The position numbers were made by a program, and so were the translations under genes. Under the pieces are notes generated by a model. The model did not search any database. It was not told the origin of the DNA and was given only the letters and a program-made list of their open reading frames with translations. Below are positions 17,902 to 26,234 of a stretch of DNA of 64,000 nt, piece after piece. Positions within the stretch are counted from its first letter, which is position 1, and every line of letters begins with the position of its first letter. Source of the stretch: Runella sp. SP2 (GTDB lineage: Bacteria > Bacteroidota > Bacteroidia > Cytophagales > Spirosomataceae). The DNA lies in NCBI RefSeq assembly GCF_003711225.1, contig NZ_CP031030.1, positions 3,162,001 through 3,226,000 of the forward strand, given 5' to 3'.

Positions 17902-19008
17902 ATGTCTCGCAAATTCAAAAAAACCATGATGACAACCCTTATCATTTTAGCTGCCCTCGCTTTGGGTGGTTATTTTTACCTGCAACAGCCGCAATTTGGG
18001 CAAAACCCTGAGGGAGCGCACCTTGAAAAAATCAAAAAATCATCTCATTACAAAGAAAAAGGTTTCCAAAATCAACACCTTACCCCCGACCTAGCCGAAG
18101 GCACTACTTACTGGGATATTCTCAAAGCCTATTTTGTCAAAGTCGAAAATAAAGAACCTAGCCAACCTCTCCCGTCAGTTAAGACCGATTTAAAAAACCT
18201 GCCCAACGATGCCCCTTCGGTGGTTTGGTTTGGGCATTCATCGTATTTTTTGAAGGTTGGAGGAAAAACTATTTTGGTGGACCCCGTTTTTAGCGGCCAT
18301 GCTTCTCCTGTTTCATTTTTTGGGGGCAATTACGGCGGAAGCAACGTCTATTCCTTGGATGATTTCCCCCCCATCGACCTTCTCATTATTTCACATGACC
18401 ACTACGACCACCTCGACTACCCGACTGTTAAGGCCCTTCAGCCCAAAGTAAAACAAGTGGTGACCTCGCTGGGTGTAGGTTCACATTTGCAACATTGGGG
18501 TTATTCTCCTTCCCAAATCAATGAGTTAGACTGGTGGGAAAACACAACCATTGCCGATTCGTTAGAAATCACCGCCGCGCCCGCCCGTCATTTTTCGGGC
18601 AGAGGTATTAAGCGCGCCCAAACGTTTTGGTCGTCCTTTATTTTAAAAACACCCCAACACAACCTGTACCTTGGGGGAGATTCGGGCTATGACACTCATT
18701 TTAAAGAAATTGGCGAGAAATACGGGCCGTTTGACTTAGCGATTTTGGAATGTGGCCAGTACAATCAGATGTGGAAATACATTCACATGATGCCCGAAGA
18801 AGTAGCCCAAGCGGCCGTTGAACTAAAAGCAAAAACGCTTTTACCCGTTCACTGGGCCAAGTTTACTTTAGGTCTCCATCCGTGGATGGAACCCATCGAA
18901 CGTGTCACCAAAAAAGCGCAAGAGCTAAACGTTCCAGTCACAACCCCCATGATTGGCGAAGTGGTAGAAATCAATCGCCATTATCCTAACAAGGCTTGGT
19001 GGAAATAA
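17902..19008 (+). CDS. Membrane-anchored metallo-beta-lactamase-fold hydrolase (UlaG/NAPE-PLD like)
   Basis: 368-aa MBL-fold enzyme. An N-terminal hydrophobic segment (about residues 9-27) is a signal anchor, so the catalytic domain is probably periplasmic. Core motifs: WFGHSSYFLKVGGKTILVDPVF, the zinc-binding HDHYDHLD (about 166-173), APARHFSGRG, GGDSGYDTHF and LLPVHWAKF. The arrangement is that of NAPE-hydrolysing phospholipase D and UlaG-type lactonases rather than of beta-lactamases. Substrate is unknown. Co-transcribed with the upstream TetR gene and ended by the terminator at 19031-19069. Confidence 0.88.
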   Translation: MSRKFKKTMMTTLIILAALALGGYFYLQQPQFGQNPEGAHLEKIKKSSHYKEKGFQNQHLTPDLAEGTTYWDILKAYFVKVENKEPSQPLPSVKTDLKNLPNDAPSVVWFGHSSYFLKVGGKTILVDPVFSGHASPVSFFGGNYGGSNVYSLDDFPPIDLLIISHDHYDHLDYPTVKALQPKVKQVVTSLGVGSHLQHWGYSPSQINELDWWENTTIADSLEITAAPARHFSGRGIKRAQTFWSSFILKTPQHNLYLGGDSGYDTHFKEIGEKYGPFDLAILECGQYNQMWKYIHMMPEEVAQAAVELKAKTLLPVHWAKFTLGLHPWMEPIERVTKKAQELNVPVTTPMIGEVVEINRHYPNKAWWK

Positions 19009-19030
19009 CCAACGGCGATCATATTTCAAC

Positions 19031-19069
19031 AAAAAAGTGCTTCTAAGTTTAAACCTAGAAGCACTTTTT
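19031..19069. terminator. Bidirectional rho-independent terminator
   Basis: Arms AAAAAGTGCTTCTA and TAGAAGCACTTTTT with a 10-nt loop lie between the convergent hydrolase (ends 19008) and NifU-like (ends 19114) genes; T runs on both strands suit termination in both directions. Confidence 0.88.
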
Positions 19070-19113
19070 ATTTTTGCAAAGGGTTTTCAACTATCAAAAC
19101 GAAGTCTTTTTCC

Positions 19114-19362
19114 TTAAAACGCAGGTGTTAAATTGAGGGCTTCTACTTTTTTGATTTCGGGTACCGATTTCAAAATAGCTTCTTCCAAACCTGCCTTAAA
19201 TGTCATTGAAGACATAGGACAAGCACTACAAGCACCCGTGAGCTCCAACATTACGGTCATGTCATCCGTAATTTCTTTCACTTTGACGTTGCCCCCATCC
19301 GCCTCCAAATACGGACGAATGCTATTGAGGGCATTTTCCACGCGTGATTTTAATTCTTCCAT
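19114..19362 (-). CDS. NifU-like C-terminal domain Fe-S scaffold protein
   Basis: 82-aa protein equal to the NifU C-terminal domain alone. It carries YLEADGGNVKVKEI and the cluster-binding CSAC (Cys45, Cys48) followed by PMSSMTFKAGLEEAI, as in Nfu-type carriers that assemble and hand on [4Fe-4S] clusters. It lies 74 bp downstream of the Mrp-like ATPase on the same strand. That pairing is meaningful because the Mrp here lacks its usual CxxC pair, so the NifU-like protein could provide the cluster site; that link is inference. Confidence 0.9.
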   Translation of the reverse strand: MEELKSRVENALNSIRPYLEADGGNVKVKEITDDMTVMLELTGACSACPMSSMTFKAGLEEAILKSVPEIKKVEALNLTPAF

Positions 19363-19436
19363 GAATGTTTGTATTAACCTGTGATTAAAACGCTAATATG
19401 TACATTTTTTCATTGCCAATCAAGGTTCGGAGCTTT

Positions 19437-20543
19437 CTACACCCGAATCTCCACCTGTTTGGTTTTGGCCTGGGTCGCATTCCGAATCGCCACCTGCTGC
19501 GCCAAGTTTTCGGCGGCTTCTTGGAATGCTGCTTTCGTAATTTCATCTTCACTCAAAAACGCTGGACGGCCTTCATCTCCTCCTTCGCGAATCCCTTGTA
19601 CCAACGGAATTTGTCCAATGACTGGAACATCAAACTTTGACGCAAGTTCTTTTCCTCCATCTTTTCCAAACAAGAAATATTTGTTGTTTGGAAGTTCGGC
19701 AGGGGTAAAATAGGCCATATTTTCGACGACCCCAAGCACAGGAACATTGATTTGCGGCTGACGGAACATTGCCAAACCTTTGATGGCATCGGCCAAGGCA
19801 ACTTTCTGAGGCGTTGTGACAATCACCGCTCCCGTGACGGGCAATGCTTGCACCAACGTCAAGTGAATGTCACTTGTACCAGGTGGCAGGTCAATCAACA
19901 GATAATCTAATTCACCCCATTCTACATCACCAATCAACTGTCGCAACGCCGTACTTGCCATTGGGCCGCGCCAAACAGTGGCACTTTCGGCTGGCACTAG
20001 GAAGCCCATCGAAATGATTTTGATTCCCCATTGCTGAATCGGCATCATCAGGTTGCGCCCATCGCGCGTCACAATACGAGGCTGCATGTCTTCGGCGCCA
20101 AACATCACAGGCATCGAAGGCCCGTAAATATCCGCATCCAAAATACCCACTTTTGCCCCTGCACGTGACAACGCCATGGCCAAGTTGGCCGTCACCGTCG
20201 ATTTTCCGACACCTCCTTTGCCTGATGCAATGGCAATGATATTTTTTACTTGTGGCATCACAGGCCCGCCCGAACGAGTGGTTGTAATATCGGCGGTCAT
20301 GTTTATATTAACCCGAATATGATTGCCAAAAAACTTATGAATGGCATCCGTACAATCCTTGCGGATGAGTTCTTTCAACGGGCAAGCGGGGGTCGTTAGC
20401 ACCACCGTAAAACTTACCAAGTCAATCCCTGTTTCTACGTCTCGAATCATGCCGAGCGTTACAAGGTCTTTTTTAAGATCTGGCTCTTGTACAGTACTGA
20501 GCGCTTGAAGTATTTTCTCTTTATTGATCGTTAGGTCACCCAT
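19437..20543 (-). CDS. mrp: Mrp/ApbC family Fe-S carrier ATPase
   Basis: 368-aa P-loop ATPase that helps load iron-sulfur clusters. An N-terminal MIP18/DUF59 domain (about residues 7-85, TVQEPDLKKDLVTLGMI and TPACPLKELI) precedes the ATPase with deviant Walker A GKGGVGKST (108-116) and DYLLIDLPPGTSD. Where many homologues carry a C-terminal CxxC that holds the bridging cluster (VENM-YF-CPHC), this protein reads VVENMAYFTPAELPNN, with no Cys. This seems to be a Bacteroidota variant. Same strand as the NifU-like gene. Confidence 0.92.
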   Translation of the reverse strand: MGDLTINKEKILQALSTVQEPDLKKDLVTLGMIRDVETGIDLVSFTVVLTTPACPLKELIRKDCTDAIHKFFGNHIRVNINMTADITTTRSGGPVMPQVKNIIAIASGKGGVGKSTVTANLAMALSRAGAKVGILDADIYGPSMPVMFGAEDMQPRIVTRDGRNLMMPIQQWGIKIISMGFLVPAESATVWRGPMASTALRQLIGDVEWGELDYLLIDLPPGTSDIHLTLVQALPVTGAVIVTTPQKVALADAIKGLAMFRQPQINVPVLGVVENMAYFTPAELPNNKYFLFGKDGGKELASKFDVPVIGQIPLVQGIREGGDEGRPAFLSEDEITKAAFQEAAENLAQQVAIRNATQAKTKQVEIRV

Positions 20544-20656
20544 TTATAATGACAATTTTTTAACTAACCCCAAAAGTACAAGGAAAGTTTGCTAAACCCC
20601 TAACACGGTCCCTGAAAAGTAGATTTGGCTCAGGTAACGAATAACCTGAGCCACGA

Positions 20657-22090
20657 TTATTTTTTCACGGGTACTAAACGAAATACAAAACCTGGGTCTT
20701 CCACTCCTACGTATATATAACCGTCGCGACCCATTTGGACATTGCGCAAACGACCGAGGTTTTCGAGCAATATTTCTTCTTTTACCACTTTTCCGTTTTC
20801 CATTTTACAACGGTTGAGGTATTTAAAACGCAGCGAACCTACCAACAAATCGCCTTTCCAAGCAGGGTATTTATCGCCCGTCACAAACACCATCCCACTC
20901 GGCCCAATCGACGGAATCCAGTATAAATTAGGCTGTTCCATGCCTTCTTTGGCCGTTAGTGGAGTCAACACCGTTCCGTCGTAATTGATACCGTACGAAA
21001 TCGCAGGCCAGCCGTAATTGACGTTTTTACGAATAAGGTTCAACTCATCGCCGCCGCGAGGGCCGTGTTCGTGTTCCCACATTTCGCCCGTCGTAGGGTG
21101 CATGGCCAAACCTTGCGGATTGCGGTGTCCAAATGAGTAAATCGACGCAATCGCTTTGTCTTGTTTGACGTACGGATTATCGGCAGGGATGCTTCCATCG
21201 TCGTTGATTCGGTGAATTTTTCCACAGGCATTTTCAACCGACTGCGGAAAGAGCGGCTGGTGCTGCCCACGATCACCCACGGATACAAACAAAAAACCAT
21301 TGCGGTCAAACTCCAACCGTGAACCATAATGATGGCGCGTTTTTAAGTAAGGCAATGCCTCAAAAATGACTTTTTGGTCAGTCAGCAAGTTTCCCATAAG
21401 TCGGGCACGCATGACGGCCGTGGTAGAAAGCTTAGTTCCATCGACCGTTTTAAACGCTGAATAAGAGAAATAAATCAGTTGGTTTTGGGCAAATTTAGGG
21501 TGAAGTTCCACGTCAAGTAGCCCCCCCTGCCCTTCGGCTAACACCTCAGGCCCGCCCGTTACTTTTTCCTTCTGTTTGTTTCTATCCACCCGATAAATAC
21601 TGCCGTTACGGTCGGTAATGAGCATATCACCATCGGGCAAAAACGTCATTCCCCACGCACTACTCAACCCACTGGCAATGGTGTCGAGTTTCACAGTCAT
21701 ATCTTCCGATGTAAAAATGTTTGATTTAGGTTTTGACGCAAAGCTGTATTTACTTGCTTTATCGAGTCCTTCCAAAATATAGTCGGACAAGGCGTCGATA
21801 TCCTCTTTTTTGAGTGATTTACCCCACGCAGGCATCCCGTTATCTGGGTAGCCATTGGTGATACTTTTGATTAAATCGTCCTTCGTTTTGCCATGTTTCC
21901 ACTGGCGATCCACAAACATTTCTACTTTTTCGCCGTGGCAACCTGAGCAAAAGTTTTTGTAGTTGTTGGCAGCCGTTTCAAAAGCGGCAGGTGTAGCCAC
22001 ATACTCGGTGGTGGGCTGGGGTTGGTGCGTCAGTTGGCTGGCCAAAATCACGGTTGCCGCCACTGAGCTAATCGCTGCGTATTTAAACAT
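20657..22090 (-). CDS. Exported cytochrome c-PQQ-type sugar dehydrogenase fusion
   Basis: 477-aa secreted or periplasmic oxidoreductase. After a signal peptide, a c-type cytochrome domain shows haem-binding CSGCH (residues 48-52) and a likely axial Met at about 86 (DNGMPAWG). The C-terminal six-bladed propeller is of the soluble glucose/aldose dehydrogenase type: SAWGMTFLPDGDMLITDRNG, HHYGSRLEFDRNGFLFVSVGDRG, SFGHRNPQGLAMHP, EHGPRGGDELNLI. The fusion suggests that electrons from sugar oxidation pass directly to the fused haem. PQQ synthesis genes are not in view. Ends about 110 bp before the Mrp gene; divergent from the HAD gene. Confidence 0.9.
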   Translation of the reverse strand: MFKYAAISSVAATVILASQLTHQPQPTTEYVATPAAFETAANNYKNFCSGCHGEKVEMFVDRQWKHGKTKDDLIKSITNGYPDNGMPAWGKSLKKEDIDALSDYILEGLDKASKYSFASKPKSNIFTSEDMTVKLDTIASGLSSAWGMTFLPDGDMLITDRNGSIYRVDRNKQKEKVTGGPEVLAEGQGGLLDVELHPKFAQNQLIYFSYSAFKTVDGTKLSTTAVMRARLMGNLLTDQKVIFEALPYLKTRHHYGSRLEFDRNGFLFVSVGDRGQHQPLFPQSVENACGKIHRINDDGSIPADNPYVKQDKAIASIYSFGHRNPQGLAMHPTTGEMWEHEHGPRGGDELNLIRKNVNYGWPAISYGINYDGTVLTPLTAKEGMEQPNLYWIPSIGPSGMVFVTGDKYPAWKGDLLVGSLRFKYLNRCKMENGKVVKEEILLENLGRLRNVQMGRDGYIYVGVEDPGFVFRLVPVKK

Positions 22091-22204
22091 GTTTGAAATA
22101 AATAGGGGTTGGTTTTTTGATGTAAATTAAGTAGAAATAACGCAAAAGCAATATAGTGTTAGAAAAGGTAAACAAAGTCGTAGCGTCAATTGCGAAAGAG
22201 GCAT

Positions 22205-22212
22205 TACTTTTG
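22205..22212 (+). promoter_or_regulatory. Bacteroidota -7 promoter element upstream of HAD-MFS operon
   Basis: TACTTTTG fits the TAnnTTTG consensus and lies 54 bp before the ATG of the HAD gene. I do not see a good TTTG -33 box at the expected distance, so the assignment is provisional. Confidence 0.45.
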
Positions 22213-22265
22213 TAGCTTCAAAACAATCCAGCGGAGCTTTTTCTTGAAAAGCTTCCTTTTACGAA

Positions 22266-22925
22266 ATGACAGACATTGCAGTAATCTTTGACATGGACGG
22301 CGTTATTGCCGATACCAACCCCACTCACAACATCGCTTGGCGTAAATTTTTAGACCAATACGCCATCGTTCCCACCGAAGAAGAGCTCCAAAACCACATG
22401 TATGGCAAGCACAACAGCTACATTTTGAGCTATTTTTTCAAAAAAAACGTGGAAGGAGCCGAACTCACCCAACTTCAATTTGAAAAAGAAGCCCTTTTCA
22501 GAGAATTATATGCTTCTATCGCCGAGCCGATTTCGGGGCTTTTGCCTTTTTTGAAAGACCTCAAGCAAAACAACGTCAAAACGGGAATCGCTACCTCAGC
22601 GCCTTTTGAAAACTTAGACATGATGGTCGAGCGCATACCTTTGTTGGGCGAAGTGATGGAATCAATGCTTTCAGAACGCGACGTTACCCAACACAAACCC
22701 AACCCTGAAGTCTATCTCAAAAGCGCCGAACGTTTGGGAATTTCTCCTGACCGCTGCGTGGTTTTTGAAGACTCCGTCTCAGGGGTAAAAGCAGGACTCG
22801 CCGCAGGCATGAAAGTGGTGGGTGTTACTACCTCACATGGCCCGAATGAGCTTCCGCCCTGTAGTGCTTATATTGCCAATTACGATTCGTTGAACTTCGA
22901 TTTCGTAAAACAATTGCTTTCTTAA
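22266..22925 (+). CDS. HAD-family phosphatase / beta-phosphoglucomutase-like
   Basis: 219-aa HAD hydrolase, subfamily I with a helical cap. Motif I FDMDGVIADT (nucleophile Asp9, acid/base Asp11), motif II GIATSAP, and motif III/IV KPNPEVYLKSAERLGISPDRCVVFEDSVSGVKAG are intact. The family covers beta-phosphoglucomutases and sugar-phosphate phosphatases, which agrees with the MFS transporter gene beginning 6 bp downstream. The exact sugar phosphate cannot be told. First gene of a four-gene operon running to 25952. Confidence 0.9.
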   Translation: MTDIAVIFDMDGVIADTNPTHNIAWRKFLDQYAIVPTEEELQNHMYGKHNSYILSYFFKKNVEGAELTQLQFEKEALFRELYASIAEPISGLLPFLKDLKQNNVKTGIATSAPFENLDMMVERIPLLGEVMESMLSERDVTQHKPNPEVYLKSAERLGISPDRCVVFEDSVSGVKAGLAAGMKVVGVTTSHGPNELPPCSAYIANYDSLNFDFVKQLLS

Positions 22926-22931
22926 TTTGGT

Positions 22932-24089
22932 ATGACAACTCACTTAAAAACGTATTTTACCAACCACCGCAGCCTAGCTATTGGAGCTATCTTTGCTTCG
23001 GTAGGGTTTCTGTTTGGAAATTGGGTGACGTGGATTCCATTTGTCAAACAAAAATATGGTTTGGACGATGCACAGCTTGGCCTGCTCTTGTTGAGTTTGC
23101 CATTGGCTTCGACGCTCACCAACCCTCTTTCTACGCTCGTTATCAATCGTTTTGGCATGAGAACCACTACCCTTGGTGGACTCACGGGTATGGCCTTGGT
23201 TTATCTACTGCCAGTCAACGTTCCTGCGCTTTGGATGACTTCCATTGCACTCGGGCTTTTAGGTATAGGTATTGCCTTTACCAACGTTGCGATGAATACC
23301 TGCGTTACGGCGATTGAAAAACAAGACGGGACGTTTATTATGTCCACGTCACACGGCATGTTCAGTGGCGGCGGAATGATTGGGTCGGCTTTGGCCAGTG
23401 TTTTGATGGGCTTCAAAGTACCTCCTGCGGTACACGTTTCCATCATCACTCTCACGATTTTAACCATCATCGTTTTGGCTCGGCCCATCATCATGGGCAT
23501 TCACGAAGAAAAGCTCAAAAGTGAAGGAGGCGCCAAGTTTGCCTGGCCCAACCGCGTCTTGGTGGGGATGATTGCCATTTCACTTTGTACCAACATCACC
23601 GAGGGTACCATGTCGGATTGGACAGCCGTTTACATGCGTGAAGTGGTAGAAGCCAACGACTTTTTCATTGGTTGGGGATTTGCTTGTTATGCTTTTTTTA
23701 TGGCTTCTGGGCGGTTTATTGGTGATGCCTTAATTCCGCAATACGGTAGCCGAAAAGTACTTGTTACGGGGGGAATCATCGCCGCATCAGGCATTCTAAT
23801 TGCCGTATTTTTCCCCTATACCCTCACGGCTATTTTAGGCTTTGGGTTAGTGGGGGCAGGTGTATCGTGTGGGGCGCCCATTCTATACGGAAGTGCAGCC
23901 CGCGTTCCAGGCATGGCCAAAGGCGCAGGACTAGCCACCATGAATACGTTTAGCTTGGCAGGATTTCTAGCGGGCCCTGCCCTCATCGGCCTTATTTCCA
24001 ATGCGGTTAGTCTTTCGTTTGCCATCGGCATTGTGGCCGTTTTAGCCCTCGTCTGGTCATTACTTTCCAACAAAGCACAGTTATATTAA
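22932..24089 (+). CDS. MFS transporter (YbjJ/FHS-like sugar permease type)
   Basis: 385-aa, 12-helix major facilitator. Segments GFLFGNWVTWIPFVKQKYGLDDAQLGLLLL-type N-terminus, NVAMNTCVTAIEKQ and the loop MSTSHGMFSGGGMIGS resemble the YbjJ-like group of the fucose/sugar:proton symporter-related MFS. Coupling with a sugar-phosphate HAD hydrolase supports a sugar or sugar-derivative substrate, but this is inference. Tight spacing (6 bp upstream, 10 bp downstream) places it inside the operon. Confidence 0.88.
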   Translation: MTTHLKTYFTNHRSLAIGAIFASVGFLFGNWVTWIPFVKQKYGLDDAQLGLLLLSLPLASTLTNPLSTLVINRFGMRTTTLGGLTGMALVYLLPVNVPALWMTSIALGLLGIGIAFTNVAMNTCVTAIEKQDGTFIMSTSHGMFSGGGMIGSALASVLMGFKVPPAVHVSIITLTILTIIVLARPIIMGIHEEKLKSEGGAKFAWPNRVLVGMIAISLCTNITEGTMSDWTAVYMREVVEANDFFIGWGFACYAFFMASGRFIGDALIPQYGSRKVLVTGGIIAASGILIAVFFPYTLTAILGFGLVGAGVSCGAPILYGSAARVPGMAKGAGLATMNTFSLAGFLAGPALIGLISNAVSLSFAIGIVAVLALVWSLLSNKAQLY

Positions 24090-24099
24090 GGCATACCCA

Positions 24100-24900
24100 A
24101 TGCTATCCACCCACACATTTACCCTTTCGCTACCCGTTTGGCGACTAATTTATGACACAATTCCTGCGGAGACAACGGCCTCTTTGTTGGCAGTTGAGCT
24201 TCGGAGCAAGTCGGGGGTGGAATGGGCGGTGATTGATGTAGAAAATGATACTGTTCGTTGGCAAAAACCAATCGCTGATACCGATTGGTGGACCAGCTTG
24301 ATTGGGTTTTATTCGGGGGTTTTGTTGTTTCATACGTATGCAGGTAGCGAACAACCCGCTCCCAAATCGCTACTAGCCATCGACGCCGAAACGGGTGCAT
24401 TTCTTTGGAAGCTAGACGGATATTCCTTCGTGGCTACCGATGGGCAGCTGCTTCAAACTGCACAAACCCAAAGTGATTTGCAGCTAAACATCACGCACAG
24501 GTATTTACGAGACGGAAGCCTTTCGGCAGCTTCTGTCCTAGAGCAACCAGCTACGAATGTTTCTTGGCGCTTTCCTACCGAACACCCAGAAAGCAGCCCG
24601 TACTATTCGGTTATCGGTCAGTTTGTCCAAAAAATAATTGGCAAAACACCCCAAAAAGCCCTAAATTATGGGGAAATTGGTGGACATATTTTGTTTTTTC
24701 AGTATCTTTACCACGCTAACGCAACTGCTCTATCCCGCTCAATCTTGGTCGTAAATACATCAAAAACGGTGCTTCACCACGAAACCCTTGAAACCGACGT
24801 GACGAGTACTGCTTTTGGTGAGTCTTTTTACAATGAGCACCATTTAGTGTATTTGAAAAATTTACAAGAATTAGTAGTTATAAAATTGCCGAAACCATGA
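24100..24900 (+). CDS. DUF4905-like protein, unknown function
   Basis: 266-aa soluble protein without a signal peptide. It has the WxxxID...GxxLW rhythm of degenerate PQQ-like/WD-type beta strands (VIDVENDTVRWQKPI; LLAIDAETGAFLWKLDG). I believe it belongs to DUF4905, a family known from Cytophagales, but this is from memory. It overlaps the next gene by 4 bp (ATGA), which implies translational coupling to the LysM protein. Function unknown. Confidence 0.6.
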   Translation: MLSTHTFTLSLPVWRLIYDTIPAETTASLLAVELRSKSGVEWAVIDVENDTVRWQKPIADTDWWTSLIGFYSGVLLFHTYAGSEQPAPKSLLAIDAETGAFLWKLDGYSFVATDGQLLQTAQTQSDLQLNITHRYLRDGSLSAASVLEQPATNVSWRFPTEHPESSPYYSVIGQFVQKIIGKTPQKALNYGEIGGHILFFQYLYHANATALSRSILVVNTSKTVLHHETLETDVTSTAFGESFYNEHHLVYLKNLQELVVIKLPKP

Positions 24901-25952
24901 TTACGCGAGTTGGATGTTGCCTTGTAGTTGTAGCGCTGTTGATGGGAGCAAAGGCCATGGCTTCTCCCTTTACCTTCGACTCTACGGGCATCGAGAATAA
25001 AAACGGGAAAACATACGTCATTCACAAAGTAGAACCTGGCCAAACCCTCTACGCAGTGATGCGTAAGTACCAAACTACCATTAAGGCATTGAAAGATGCA
25101 AACCCAGGAATGAAGGACAACCTTTCCGTTGGGCAAGTAGTGCGTGTCCCTGCCCGCTCGGGTGGTTCATCTGCAAAAACTGCGGCCAAAGAACCCGAAA
25201 AGACGGATAAAAAACCCGAAGGAAATAAGCTCGTTCTTGACTACGAAATTCAATCGAAAACCTCTCCCGTTGTTAAAGTAGAAGATGACAAAGGCAAAGA
25301 GGCTGATACAAAACCTACCGCTACCCCTACGGAAGAGCCCGAAAAGGAAGACGTAAAACCTGCCCCCATTTCGGCCCCCAAAACAGGCTTGCACAAAGTA
25401 GAAGGTGGTCAATCTCTCTATGGAATTGCAATTAAGTACGGCGTATTGATGGCTGATATTCGCCGTTGGAACGGACTTACCTCTGACCAGCTTCGTTCGG
25501 GGCAAGAGTTGATTGTTTCGGAAAATACGTACCAAGATTATCTCAAGAAGAATAAATTGGATTCGGTGAAACTAACTGAAGCCAAAAAGCCAAGCGAAGA
25601 AAAATTGCCGCCTCCGCCCGTTCGTCCCGAAGACCCTACAAATGCCAATTTGCCCGAACCTAAAATTGCCAACACAGGCAAACGTATCATGGAAACGGGA
25701 GTAGCAGAGGTATTGGACGGTACCGACAACAACAGCAAATATTTAGCCCTCCACCGTACCGCACCCGTGGGGTCGTTGATTCAGGTCAAAAATATGAACA
25801 ATAGCCAAAGTGTTTGGGTCAAAGTGATTGGCAAACTTCCTGATATTAGTGCCAACAACCGCATTATCATCAAATTGTCGGCCCGTGCACAAGAAAAACT
25901 TTCGCCTGGTGGCAAGCAATTTATCGCCGAAATCAGCTACTTAGCGCAGTAA
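24897..25952 (+). CDS. Secreted two-LysM protein with RlpA/DPBB-like C-terminus
   Basis: 351-aa envelope protein. Signal peptide ends around residue 22; LysM 1 at about 41-85 (VIHKVEPGQTLYAVMRKYQ), LysM 2 at about 163-210 (GLHKVEGGQSLYGIAIKYG), separated by a Lys/Glu/Pro-rich linker. The C-terminal 85 residues (METGVAEVLDGTDNNSKYLA ... LHRTAPVGSLIQVKNMNN ... VKVIGKLPD) resemble the double-psi beta-barrel of RlpA-type proteins. It should bind peptidoglycan; lytic activity is not shown because the RlpA catalytic Asp/His are not obvious. Last gene of the operon. Confidence 0.85.
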   Translation: MITRVGCCLVVVALLMGAKAMASPFTFDSTGIENKNGKTYVIHKVEPGQTLYAVMRKYQTTIKALKDANPGMKDNLSVGQVVRVPARSGGSSAKTAAKEPEKTDKKPEGNKLVLDYEIQSKTSPVVKVEDDKGKEADTKPTATPTEEPEKEDVKPAPISAPKTGLHKVEGGQSLYGIAIKYGVLMADIRRWNGLTSDQLRSGQELIVSENTYQDYLKKNKLDSVKLTEAKKPSEEKLPPPPVRPEDPTNANLPEPKIANTGKRIMETGVAEVLDGTDNNSKYLALHRTAPVGSLIQVKNMNNSQSVWVKVIGKLPDISANNRIIIKLSARAQEKLSPGGKQFIAEISYLAQ

Positions 25953-25991
25953 CAACACGGCTACTTTTTAGCCTCACAAATGCGTTGATTG

Positions 25992-26234
25992 ATGAAAAGC
26001 TTACTTTATCCGTTGTTAGTTTTCGCCAGTTTTGTGATTGCTACGTTTTTGATGTTCCAAAACCTCGAAACCGTATTTGCGGATAAATTAAATACGCTCG
26101 TGCTTTATGCTTACGCTTGGATGTTCTGTTTTGTTAGGAATTTGTTTTTGGGTTTTTGGCAAAAAACTCTCAAACGCCTACCCCACTCGACACTCTGCAC
26201 TCCCCCACTCGACATTCACTTACAATTGTCTTAA
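25992..26234 (+). CDS. Possible small membrane protein, uncertain
   Basis: 80-aa frame from ATG 25992 with two hydrophobic segments (about residues 4-22 and 35-55) and a basic end. The last 17 residues come from a low-complexity stretch with two copies of the motif cccactcgaca (about 26181-26215), and the frame overlaps the convergent DUF5916 gene by 15 bp. Either the true gene is shorter or broken, or this is chance coding. No recognisable family. Confidence 0.3.
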   Translation: MKSLLYPLLVFASFVIATFLMFQNLETVFADKLNTLVLYAYAWMFCFVRNLFLGFWQKTLKRLPHSTLCTPPLDIHLQLS

